Source: UBA5066 sp048500275 (lineage in GTDB: Bacteria > Acidobacteriota > Thermoanaerobaculia > UBA5066). Taken from it: a stretch of DNA of 64,000 bases. Under the pieces are notes generated by a model. It had not been told where the DNA came from, searched no databases, and worked only from the letters and a program-made list of their open reading frames with translations. The translations under genes were made by a program, and so were the position numbers. How positions within the stretch are numbered: position 1 is the stretch's first letter; every line of letters begins with the position of its first letter. Of this stretch, positions 8,451-16,634 are shown in pieces. The DNA lies in assembly GCA_048500275.1 (NCBI GenBank), contig JASNYI010000003.1, positions 1,302,001 through 1,366,000 on the forward strand, given 5' to 3'.

Positions 8451-9824
8451 ATGAGGGAGAATGCCCCCGTGGCCCACGCCACCGCGCGCTCCGGGTACCA
8501 GGACCTCGTCGAGCGGCTGAACCGCTCTCCTCAGGGTGCGCCCCCCTCGGACCTCCTCTACCGGATCCTCGCCCTCCTCTTCACCGAGCGCGAGGCGGGG
8601 CTCGTCGCGCTCCTCCCGGTCAAGCCGTTCAAGCTCGCGACCGCCGCGCGGGTGTGGAAGACGACCCCGGACGAGGCGATGAAGACGCTCGACGCCCTCG
8701 CCGGACGGGCGCTTCTCGTCGACGCCGTGCGGGACGGCGTAGAGACCTCCTGGGTCCTCCCGCCGCCGATGGCCGGCTTCTTCGAGTTCTCGATGATGCG
8801 GGTCCGCCACGACGTGGACCAGAAGGCCCTCGCCGGGCTCTTCTACGAGTACCTCAACGTCGAGGAGGACTTCGTCCGCGAGCTCTTCGCGCGGGGCGAG
8901 ACGCAGCTCGGACGCGCGTTCGTGAACGAGGAGTCCCTGCCGCGCGACGAGACCCTCCACGTCCTCGACTGGGAACGGGCGAGCGAGGTGGCGCGGACGG
9001 CCCGCCACGCCGCGGTCGGCGTCTGCTACTGCCGCCACAAGATGGCCCACCTCGGCCGGGCCTGCGACGCGCCGCTCGAGATCTGCCTCACGTTCGGGAA
9101 CGTCGCCGACTCCCTCTCGCGGCACGGCTTCGCCCGGAGCGTCGACTCCGCGGAGGCGCTCGACCTCCTCGCCGAGGCGCGCTCCCGCGGCCTCGTCCAG
9201 TTCGGCGAGAACGTGAGGGAACAGGTCGCCTTCATCTGCAACTGCTGCGGCTGCTGCTGCGAGGCGCTCCTCGCGCAGAAGCGCTTCGGCGTCTTCCGCC
9301 CCGTCCACACGACGGGGTTCCTCCCCGAGGTCGACGCCGACGCGTGCAACGGCTGCGGGGCGTGCGCGAAGGCGTGCCCCGTCGAGGCGATGGAGCTCGT
9401 CCCCGCCGGCCCTCCCCGGCCCGCCCGACGACGCGTCGCCCGCCTCGTCGAGGACGCCTGCCTCGGCTGCGGCGTCTGCGTCCCGGCCTGCCCGAAGGGG
9501 TCGATCCGGCTCGTCCGGCGGGCCGAGCGGGTGATCCCTCCGAAGAACACGGCCCTTCGCGTCGTCGCGATGGCCATCGAGAGGGGCAACCTCGCCGACG
9601 TCCTCTTCGACGACCGGACCCTGCTTCACCACCGCGCGCTCGGCGCCGCCCTCGGGGCGATCCTCCGCCTCCCGCCCGTCCAGCGGTCCCTCGCCCGCAG
9701 CCAGCTGAAATCGGTGTACCTCGAGAGGCTCTTCGAGGCCTGGGAACGGCGCACGGGAAGCCGCGCGGAACCTCCCGTCCCGGCGGCCGCCGCCGGCCCC
9801 GCCCGCCGGCCCGAGCGCTGCTAG
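8451..9824 (+). CDS. 4Fe-4S ferredoxin-domain protein
   Basis: 457 residues. The N-terminal third resembles a winged-helix arrangement (FKLATAARVWKTTPDEAMKTLDALAGRALL). The middle contains CYCRHKMAHLGRAC and the very Cys-rich CNCCGCCC. The C-terminal third has two ferredoxin motifs, CNGCGACAKACP and CLGCGVCVPACP, enough for two 4Fe-4S clusters. Proteins of this type accompany redox enzymes, but no partner is adjacent here, so its electron donor and acceptor are unknown. The ATG at 8451 follows GGGAG by a normal distance; the frame is open much further upstream, but that part is antisense to the glycosyltransferase gene. Confidence 0.85.
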   Translation: MRENAPVAHATARSGYQDLVERLNRSPQGAPPSDLLYRILALLFTEREAGLVALLPVKPFKLATAARVWKTTPDEAMKTLDALAGRALLVDAVRDGVETSWVLPPPMAGFFEFSMMRVRHDVDQKALAGLFYEYLNVEEDFVRELFARGETQLGRAFVNEESLPRDETLHVLDWERASEVARTARHAAVGVCYCRHKMAHLGRACDAPLEICLTFGNVADSLSRHGFARSVDSAEALDLLAEARSRGLVQFGENVREQVAFICNCCGCCCEALLAQKRFGVFRPVHTTGFLPEVDADACNGCGACAKACPVEAMELVPAGPPRPARRRVARLVEDACLGCGVCVPACPKGSIRLVRRAERVIPPKNTALRVVAMAIERGNLADVLFDDRTLLHHRALGAALGAILRLPPVQRSLARSQLKSVYLERLFEAWERRTGSRAEPPVPAAAAGPARRPERC

Positions 9825-9893
9825 ACTTCGCCGCTTTCAGGGACAGCTTCGAACGCCCGCGCCCTCGCGCCGAACCCCCGACAGGAGGTTTTC

Positions 9894-11462
9894 ATGCTCC
9901 GTTTTCCGATGGCCGCAGCCGCCGCTCTCGCGCTCCTCGCCGCCTTCCCCGCCGCCGCCGACGAGGCGAAGGCGAAGAAGAAGCTCGACAAGGAGGGGAT
10001 CGCCTTCACGGCGGAGAAGTTCCTCTGGGAGGTGACGAAGGAGGAGCCGAAGACCGTCGGCCTCTTCCTCGAGGCGGGCATGTCGCCCGACACCGCCGAC
10101 GCCAAGGGGGTCACCGCCCTCCACAAGGCCGCGGGGAATGCCGAGGGGAAGGTCCTCGCCCTCCTCCTCAAGGCGGGCGCGAACCCGAACGCCGCGGCCG
10201 AGAACGGCGACACGCCGCTCTGCGAGGCCGTCGACGAGCCCGCCCCGAACAACGTCGCCGCGCTCCTCGCGGCGGGGGCCGACCCGAAGGCCGCCTGCTC
10301 GTGGGGGAAGACCGCGCTCCACATCGCGGGGGAGGAAGGGGACGGCGGCATGGCCTCCGCGCTCCTCGCCGCGGGCGCCCCGCTCGAGGCCCGGGACCAG
10401 CACCAGCAGACGCCGCTCTACTTCGCCCTCCGGGCGAGCCGGCCCGACGCGCTGAAGGTCCTCGTCGCGGCCGGGGCCGACGTGAACGCGAAGTTCAAGA
10501 ACGGCCAGACGCCCCTCCACGAGGCGGTCACGTCGGACGCCCCCGGCTCGGCCGAGATCCTCCTCGAGGCCGGCGCGAAGGTCGAGGCGAAGAACTCCCA
10601 GGGGCAGACGCCCCTCTACCTCGCCGCCGCCTACGACCGCGTGAAGATGGTCCCGGTCCTCCTCAGGTACGGTGCCGACCCCGCGCAGAAGACGAAGGAC
10701 GGCAAGACCCTCGTCCAGCTCGCGAAGGAGAGCAAGTCGCCGAACGTCGTCCCGCTCCTGGAAGGGGCGAAGAAGGTCGAGGTCGCGCCGAAGGCGACGA
10801 TCGCCCCGAAGGGAGGCGCGGCGACGGGGGCGGCTGGCGGCGGCGACCCGGCCGCTTCGGCCGACCCGAAGGGCGACCTGAAGAAGATGGGCCTCGCCTT
10901 CGACGCGAGGACCTTCTTCAGCCGCGTCGACGGCGGGGACACGCGGGCCATCGCGCTCTTCCTCGCAGCCGGGTTCGACCCGTCGACGAAGGACGACCGC
11001 GGCCGGACCGCGCTCTGGGTCGCGGTCGAGCAGAAGAACGCCGACTCCGTGAAGGCGCTTCTTTCCGGGGGGGTGAAACCCGACGCGAAGAACGCCCCGC
11101 CGATGGCCTACGGCCAGACGATCGTCGCCGCGGCGGTCGACTCGGGAGACGCCGCGACGGTCCGCGCGCTCGTCGAGGCGGGCGCCGACGCAAAGAAGGG
11201 GAACGAGTACGGGATGACGCCGCTCCACGCCGCGGCGCACCAGGGGAATCTCGAGATGTGCCAGGTCCTCCTGAAGGCCGGGGCCGACCCGAACGCGGCG
11301 CCGAGCGGCGCCCACGTCCTCTTCCTCCCGGTCGGCGAGGACCGCGTCGAGGTCGTCGAGCTCCTCCTGAAGTCGGGCGCGAAGACCGGGAAGTACAAGG
11401 CGTCCCTCCTCGACTCCGCGAAGAGCCCGAAGATGAAGGAAATCCTCCGGAAGGCCCCGTAG
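9894..11462 (+). CDS. Secreted ankyrin-repeat protein
   Basis: 522 residues. A signal peptide (MAAAAALALLAAFPAAADE) is followed by about ten ankyrin repeats, recognisable as TPL-A or TALH-A followed by LL-GA-PN. The array falls into two blocks separated by a low-complexity Ala/Gly linker (about residues 295-325). Both blocks open with the same unit, GIAFTAEKFLWEV and GLAFDARTFFSRV, which implies an internal duplication. Ankyrin repeats bind proteins; the partner is unknown. The start is well supported by AGGAGG ending 7 bases before the ATG. Confidence 0.9.
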   Translation: MLRFPMAAAAALALLAAFPAAADEAKAKKKLDKEGIAFTAEKFLWEVTKEEPKTVGLFLEAGMSPDTADAKGVTALHKAAGNAEGKVLALLLKAGANPNAAAENGDTPLCEAVDEPAPNNVAALLAAGADPKAACSWGKTALHIAGEEGDGGMASALLAAGAPLEARDQHQQTPLYFALRASRPDALKVLVAAGADVNAKFKNGQTPLHEAVTSDAPGSAEILLEAGAKVEAKNSQGQTPLYLAAAYDRVKMVPVLLRYGADPAQKTKDGKTLVQLAKESKSPNVVPLLEGAKKVEVAPKATIAPKGGAATGAAGGGDPAASADPKGDLKKMGLAFDARTFFSRVDGGDTRAIALFLAAGFDPSTKDDRGRTALWVAVEQKNADSVKALLSGGVKPDAKNAPPMAYGQTIVAAAVDSGDAATVRALVEAGADAKKGNEYGMTPLHAAAHQGNLEMCQVLLKAGADPNAAPSGAHVLFLPVGEDRVEVVELLLKSGAKTGKYKASLLDSAKSPKMKEILRKAP

Positions 11463-11529
11463 GGAGCAGGGGCCGCGCGGCGGCAGGGGAGGCCGTTCGG
11501 GCCCAATCTCGCGGGGGACCGCCGCGCGC

Positions 11530-13773
11530 ATGCCCGAGCCCTCTCCCCGCCTCCTCCCGGCGTTCGCCGCCGCCGGCTTCGCGGCCACCGCCGCGCAGGT
11601 GCTCCTTCTGCGCGAGCTCCTCGTCTCGGCCGCGGGGGACGAGGCTGCGATCGGCACGGGGCTCGCCGCGTGGCTCCTCGGCATCACGCTCGGGGCCGTG
11701 GCCTGGCGCCGTGCCGTTCCCCTTCGCCGGCCCGCCGCCGCCCCGCTCCTCGCCCTGCTCGCGGCCGCCGGTGGGACGGGCATCGTCACGCTGCGCGTCC
11801 TTCGGCTCCTCGCGGCGCCGCCGTCGGGCGAGCTCCCCGGCCTCGGGCTCGTCCTCCTCCTCGCCGCCGCCTCGCTCCTCCCCGCGGGGGCCCTCGTCGG
11901 CGCCTCCTTCGCCGCCCTCGCCGCCGAGGGGGCCGGGCACCTCCCGGCCGAGTCCGCGCTCTCCCGCCTCTACGTCGCCGAGTCGCTCGGGTCGCTCCTG
12001 GCCGGCGCGGGCGCGAGCCTCCTCGTCGGCACCCTTCTCGGCCCGCTCCCCGCGGCCCTTGCGGCCGGGCTCGCCGCCTCGCTCCTCCTCGCGCTCTCCG
12101 GCCTCCCGGGGCGGCGCGCCGGGCTCGTCTCCGCCGCCCTCCTCGCCGCCGGGGTCGTCGCCGTACGTCCGCTCGACGAGGCGAGCGAGCGGATCCGATT
12201 CGCCGCGCTCGCCCCCGGGGCGCCTTTCGCCGCCGTCGTCGACACGCCCCACGGCCACCTCGCCGTGAGCGGAGGCTCCCCGCGGCACCTCTACGAAAGC
12301 GGGGCGTTCGCCGCGAGCTTCCCGGACCCGTTCTCGAGCGAGACGCTCGCCCACTTCGCCGCCTCCCTCGCCCCTGCGCCGCGGCGGGTCCTCGCGCTCG
12401 GGGCCGTCGAGCGCGGCCCGCTCCGCTTCCTCCTCCTCCACGACCCGGAGCGGGTCGACCTCGTCGCGCCCGACGCGCGCGCCCTCGCCTTCGTCCGCGA
12501 CCGGCTCCCGCCGGAGGACGTGAGGGCTCTGGCCGACCCGCGGGTGCGGGTCCTCGCGGACGACCCCCGCCGGGTTCTCTCCCGCTCGCGCGAGAGCTGG
12601 GACCTCGTCCTCCTCCTCGGCCCCGATCCCGTCACCCTCTCCCGGTCGCGCCTCCTCACCGGGGAGGCGTTCCGCGACGTGGCCGCCCGCCTCGCCCCGG
12701 ACGGGGTCTTCGTCGCCTCGCTCCGGACCGCCTCGGCCGCGCTCGTCGGCACCAGCGCGGCGCTCGGCGGCTCGGTCTACGGCGCCCTTCGCGCCGCCTT
12801 CCCCGTCGTTCGCGTCACGCCCGGCCCCGACAGCCTCCTCGTCGCGGGCTTCGACGCGAAGGCCGTCACCCTCGACCCGTCCGTCGTCGCGGCCCGTTTC
12901 CGGGAACGGCGCATCGAGAGCAGCTCGTTCGCGGCCGAGCTCTTCCCGCTCTTCCTCGACCCCGGCAACGTGGCCCGGATCGAGGCCGCGCTCGACGACG
13001 CCTCCCTCCGCGTGCCGTCGAGCCGCGACGACCGGCCCGGCTCGCTCCTCTACGCCCTCGCCCGGCGCCAGCGGGAGACGGCGAGCCTCCCCGGCCGCGG
13101 ACTCGGGGCGCTCGGGCGTTTCCCCCCGCCTCTCCTCGCCGCCCTCGTCCTCCTCCCGTCCGCCGCGCTCGTCGTTCGCGGCCTGGCGGTCCGCACGCCC
13201 CTGCGTCTCGCCGCCCTCCACGCCGCCGCCGCCACGGGTGCCGCGGGGATGACCGCCTCGTTCCTCCTCCTCCTCTCCTACCAGACGAGGGAAGGGGCGC
13301 TCTACGGCGCGCTCGGCGCCCTCACGGCCGCGTTCATGCTCGGCCTCGCGGCGGGCGCCGCGGCCGCGCGCGCCGCCACCGGCGCCCGGCGGCCCGCCCC
13401 GTGCCCCGCGCTGCGCGTCGCCCTCCTCCTGGCCGCGACCGTCTTTCTCGCGATCGCAGCCCTTCTCCCCACGCTCTCGGGCCTCTCGAAGGGGCCACCT
13501 GCCTTCGCGCTCGGGGCGCACGCGGCCCTTCTCTTCGCGGCGGGTGTGGCCACCGGGGCTCTCTTCCCGGTCGTCTCCCGCGCGCTCCTCGCCTCCGGAG
13601 ACGAGGCCGGCCCGGCCGCGGCGCGGTTCGAGGCCGCCGACCACCTCGGCGCCGCCGTCGCCGCCCTTCTCGCCGGCGTCGTCCTCGTCCCGGCGCTGGG
13701 GATGACGCCGACCGGCACCCTGGGGGCCGCGCTCGTCCTCCTCGCCGCCGCGGGGACGGCGAGGGTCCGCTGA
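11530..13773 (+). CDS. Multi-pass membrane protein with spermidine-synthase-like domain
   Basis: 747 residues: about seven hydrophobic segments (residues 5-230), a soluble Rossmann-like domain (about 235-470), then about six more hydrophobic segments. The soluble part follows the layout of polyamine aminopropyltransferases (HLYESGAFAASFPDPFSSETLAHFA, then RRVLALGAVERGPLRFLL). However, the usual GGGDGG loop reads GAVERG and the expected catalytic acidic residue is not evident, so it is unlikely to make spermidine. Similar fused membrane proteins are common in deltaproteobacteria and related groups and have no established role. It ends 4 bp before the convergent radical SAM gene. Confidence 0.75.
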   Translation: MPEPSPRLLPAFAAAGFAATAAQVLLLRELLVSAAGDEAAIGTGLAAWLLGITLGAVAWRRAVPLRRPAAAPLLALLAAAGGTGIVTLRVLRLLAAPPSGELPGLGLVLLLAAASLLPAGALVGASFAALAAEGAGHLPAESALSRLYVAESLGSLLAGAGASLLVGTLLGPLPAALAAGLAASLLLALSGLPGRRAGLVSAALLAAGVVAVRPLDEASERIRFAALAPGAPFAAVVDTPHGHLAVSGGSPRHLYESGAFAASFPDPFSSETLAHFAASLAPAPRRVLALGAVERGPLRFLLLHDPERVDLVAPDARALAFVRDRLPPEDVRALADPRVRVLADDPRRVLSRSRESWDLVLLLGPDPVTLSRSRLLTGEAFRDVAARLAPDGVFVASLRTASAALVGTSAALGGSVYGALRAAFPVVRVTPGPDSLLVAGFDAKAVTLDPSVVAARFRERRIESSSFAAELFPLFLDPGNVARIEAALDDASLRVPSSRDDRPGSLLYALARRQRETASLPGRGLGALGRFPPPLLAALVLLPSAALVVRGLAVRTPLRLAALHAAAATGAAGMTASFLLLLSYQTREGALYGALGALTAAFMLGLAAGAAAARAATGARRPAPCPALRVALLLAATVFLAIAALLPTLSGLSKGPPAFALGAHAALLFAAGVATGALFPVVSRALLASGDEAGPAAARFEAADHLGAAVAALLAGVVLVPALGMTPTGTLGAALVLLAAAGTARVR

Positions 13774-13777
13774 CCGG

Positions 13778-14959
13778 TCAGCTCCAGACGCCGGGGATCG
13801 CGCGCGCGCAGTCGGGGCAGGCGCCGGCCTTCAGGCGGTTCGAGACGGTCGCCATTCCGATCCGGTGGACGAGCCGGCCCCCGCAGCCGGGGCAGTACGT
13901 CGACTCGCCGGGATGGCCCGGGACGTTGCCGACGTAGACGAACCGGAGCCCCTCGGCGAGGGCGGCCTCCCGGGCCCGCTCCAGCGTGGCGACGGGTGTC
14001 GGCGGCAGGTTCGTCAGCCGGTACGTCGGGTGGAACCGCGTGAAGTGGAGCGGCGTCTCGGGGCCGACCTCGTCCCTCACGAATCGCGCGACGGAGCGGA
14101 CCTCGGCCTCCGAGTCGTTCAGGGTCGGGATCAGGAGCGTGACGACCTCGGTCCAGGGTCCCGACTTCGCGAGACGCCGCAGCGTGGCGAGGACGGGCTG
14201 GAGCTCGCCCCGGCAGTCCTCGCGGTAGGTCTTCTCCGAGAACGCCTTCAGGTCGACCTTGTACGCGGCCAGGAAGGGCGAGAGGTCGGCCAGCGGCCCC
14301 GCGCGGATCGCGCCGTTGGAGACGACGACCGTCTTCAGCCCCGCCCTCCGCGCGGCGACGGCCAGGTCGAGGACGTACTCGGCGAAGACGGTCGGTTCCG
14401 AGTAGGTGCAGGCGAGGACGGGCGCGCCGCGGCGCGAGGCGAGGGCGACGACGTCCGCCGGCGTCCGTGTCGCCGCCGGCAGCTCCTCCGGCCGCGCCTG
14501 GGCGATCTCCCAGTTCTGGCACCAGCGGCAGTGGAAGCTGCAGCCGGCCGTCCCGAGAGAGAAGGCCTGCGCCCCGGGGAGGACGTGGAAGAACGGCTTC
14601 TTCTCGATCGGGTCGACGGCGAGGGCCACGGGGCGCGAGTGGACGAGCGTCGTCAGCGCGCCGCCCCGGTTCTCCCGGACGCCGCACGCGCCGCGGGCCC
14701 CGTCCGCGATCCGGCATCCCCGGAAGCAGAGGCCGCACTCGACCCGCGAGCCGGGGAGCGGCTTCCACCAGCGCGCGGGGTGCGCGGCGAGCCGGCCACT
14801 CGCGCCGCCGAGGCCACGCGCGCCGGGCGGAACGGGGTCCTGCGCCAGGAGGGTCCCCGTCCCGGCGAGACGCCGGGCCCCGAGCGCGCAGGCCGCGCCG
14901 AGCGCCGCGACGACGAGCTCGCGGCGCGTCCGCCCGGCAGGTCCGGCGGCGTCCTTCAA
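13778..14959 (-). CDS. amrS: AmmeMemoRadiSam system radical SAM enzyme
   Basis: 393 residues. The radical SAM motif reads GCSFHCRWCQN, and an extra Cys pair lies at each end (VECGLCFRGC and YCPGCGGRL, the latter a small zinc-ribbon-like tail). The family signatures WWKPLPGSRVECGLC and PFFHVLPG match the AmmeMemoRadiSam radical SAM proteins. The N-terminus RTRRELVVAALGAACALGARR looks like a twin-arginine signal or a membrane anchor, which is odd for this enzyme. The start is a TTG that overlaps the stop of the upstream Memo-AMMECR1 gene (TTGA), so translation is probably coupled. The substrate of this system is unknown. Confidence 0.85.
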   Translation of the reverse strand: MKDAAGPAGRTRRELVVAALGAACALGARRLAGTGTLLAQDPVPPGARGLGGASGRLAAHPARWWKPLPGSRVECGLCFRGCRIADGARGACGVRENRGGALTTLVHSRPVALAVDPIEKKPFFHVLPGAQAFSLGTAGCSFHCRWCQNWEIAQARPEELPAATRTPADVVALASRRGAPVLACTYSEPTVFAEYVLDLAVAARRAGLKTVVVSNGAIRAGPLADLSPFLAAYKVDLKAFSEKTYREDCRGELQPVLATLRRLAKSGPWTEVVTLLIPTLNDSEAEVRSVARFVRDEVGPETPLHFTRFHPTYRLTNLPPTPVATLERAREAALAEGLRFVYVGNVPGHPGESTYCPGCGGRLVHRIGMATVSNRLKAGACPDCARAIPGVWS

Positions 14960-16569
14960 CGCCGCGCTTCCTCGCGGAAGACCTGCCCCGTGAAGACCGA
15001 GAACGTCGCACCGCTCCGCCACGCCCCGCGGCCGAGCCCGGCCTTCAGGGCGAGGTGGTCGAGCGTCTCCTCGAGCGTCCAGCCCTCTTCGACGGCCACC
15101 TGCGGCAGGAAGAGGGCCCGGTGCGCGCCCTTCTCGAGGACGACCCCGTGCGTCCCGACCCGGATCTCCTTCCACGACCCGACCGGGACGATCGGCGAGA
15201 GGACCGTCACCTCCACCGCGAGCTTCTGCAGCTCCCACGGCTCCACCTCGGGAAAGCGGGGGTCGTCGAGCGCGGCGTCGAGCGCCGACTTCACGACCGC
15301 GAGGTCGAGCGGGTAGGTCGGGACGACCTGCCCGATGCAGCCGCGCAGCTCGCCGACGCGGGCGATCTCGAGGGGGTCGGTCTTCTTCAGCGTCACGAAG
15401 ACGGCCTGCAGGCTCGAGGCGCGGGGCGAATCCTCGAGGTCGTCGAGCGCCGCCGCGAGCCGTGCCGGGTCGCCGGCGAGGTCGGCCTCGAGCGCCCCGC
15501 GCGCCGCGAGGACGAGCAGGTGCCCGATCGACTCGGCGAGGGGCGGGGAGTCGGCCGGGACGGGCGCGAGACGCGGCGGGGCCGTCAGCGCCGCGCCCTT
15601 CGGCCCCGCCTCCCGCGTGAAGGCGAGGGCCGCGTAGTCGACCGAGGCGTCGTCGCGCGAGCCGGGCATCTCGCCGGAGGCCCAGTGGGCGAGGTGCGTC
15701 GCGTGGGCCTTCGGCGCGATCCGCGCGAGGAGCTCGAGCATCGTCGCGAGGCCGTTGCGCCCGCAGATCGTCGCGTCGTGCTCGTTCACGAAGGCCCGGA
15801 AGCCGTCGGCGTCGAGCCGCGAGAGGAGCCCGAGGGCCTCTCCGTCGAGCGCGCGGATCCGCGCGTGGGCTCCTTCCGTCGGGCCGAACGGCGCGTAGCC
15901 GAACCGCGGCCCGTAGTGGGTGAAGTCCGTCGAGAAGACGAAGAGCGTCTTCCCGTCGTCGAGCCTCGCGAGCCGCTGGCCGAACGCTCTCTGCTCCAGG
16001 GCGTCGGCGCGCCCGACGAGGACCGGGACGAGCGAGAAGCGCCCGAGCGCGGCCTGGAGGAACGGCAGCTCGATCTCCACGGCGTGCTCGGGCCCCGTCA
16101 CGCCGGCCACGACGCGCGCCAGGCCCGACCCCTTCAGCGACTCGAGGGCCTCGCGGTCCAGCGGCACTTCGCCGAGCGGCGTCAGGTAGGCCCGGGCGTC
16201 GTCCAGCGCGTACCCGCCGAAGGCGCCGTGGTGCGACGGCGCGAGGACGACGACCCTCTCGAACGACCCGGCCGCGAGAAGGCGGTACGCCGCCGCGGCG
16301 ACGCCCCCCGAGTAGGCCCACCCGGCGTGTGGGACGACGAGCGCCACCGGCCGGCCGGAGGGGCGCGGCGCGGCTGCAGCCTGCCGCATCAGGTTCCGCG
16401 CGGTCGCGAGGAGGATCGCGGGAGACGCCGGGTACCAGGACCCCGCGAGAGCCGGAGGCCGGACCGCCCCCGCGGCTCTCGCCCCGCCCGGCGCTTCCCC
16501 CCCGAAGCCCGTCATCGCGGGGCCTCCGAGAAGGAGTGCCAGCGCCCAGGAACGCGCACGGCGGGTCAC
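14956..16569 (-). CDS. Memo-AMMECR1 fusion (AmmeMemoRadiSam proteins B and A)
   Basis: 537 residues. After a signal-like N-terminus (SWALALLLGGPAMTGF), residues 35-310 form a Memo domain, a dioxygenase-like fold, with PHAGWAYSGGVAA, APSHHGAFGGYAL, GPEHAVEIELPFLQ and FSTDFTHYGPRFGY carrying the conserved His/Asp metal ligands. Residues 345-537 form an AMMECR1 domain (FVTLKK, LRGCIGQ and VEVTVLSP segments). The two domains are usually separate genes; here they are one polypeptide ahead of the radical SAM partner. The GTG start at 16569 has GAGGAAAAG upstream. A signal peptide would place it outside the cytoplasm, which is unexpected for this family. Confidence 0.87.
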   Translation of the reverse strand: MTRRARSWALALLLGGPAMTGFGGEAPGGARAAGAVRPPALAGSWYPASPAILLATARNLMRQAAAAPRPSGRPVALVVPHAGWAYSGGVAAAAYRLLAAGSFERVVVLAPSHHGAFGGYALDDARAYLTPLGEVPLDREALESLKGSGLARVVAGVTGPEHAVEIELPFLQAALGRFSLVPVLVGRADALEQRAFGQRLARLDDGKTLFVFSTDFTHYGPRFGYAPFGPTEGAHARIRALDGEALGLLSRLDADGFRAFVNEHDATICGRNGLATMLELLARIAPKAHATHLAHWASGEMPGSRDDASVDYAALAFTREAGPKGAALTAPPRLAPVPADSPPLAESIGHLLVLAARGALEADLAGDPARLAAALDDLEDSPRASSLQAVFVTLKKTDPLEIARVGELRGCIGQVVPTYPLDLAVVKSALDAALDDPRFPEVEPWELQKLAVEVTVLSPIVPVGSWKEIRVGTHGVVLEKGAHRALFLPQVAVEEGWTLEETLDHLALKAGLGRGAWRSGATFSVFTGQVFREEARR

Positions 16570-16634
16570 CTTTTCCTCTTCCCGCCCCCACCGCGGGGGC
16601 CACCCCGCATTCTAGGACCGCGGGGGGCGGCCGG

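Noticed and set aside
10918..13644. A 908-residue minus-strand frame opposite the ankyrin and spermidine-synthase-like genes
   Set aside because: Low-complexity Arg/Gly/Glu composition and no recognisable motif; the + strand genes have signal peptide, ribosome site and domains.
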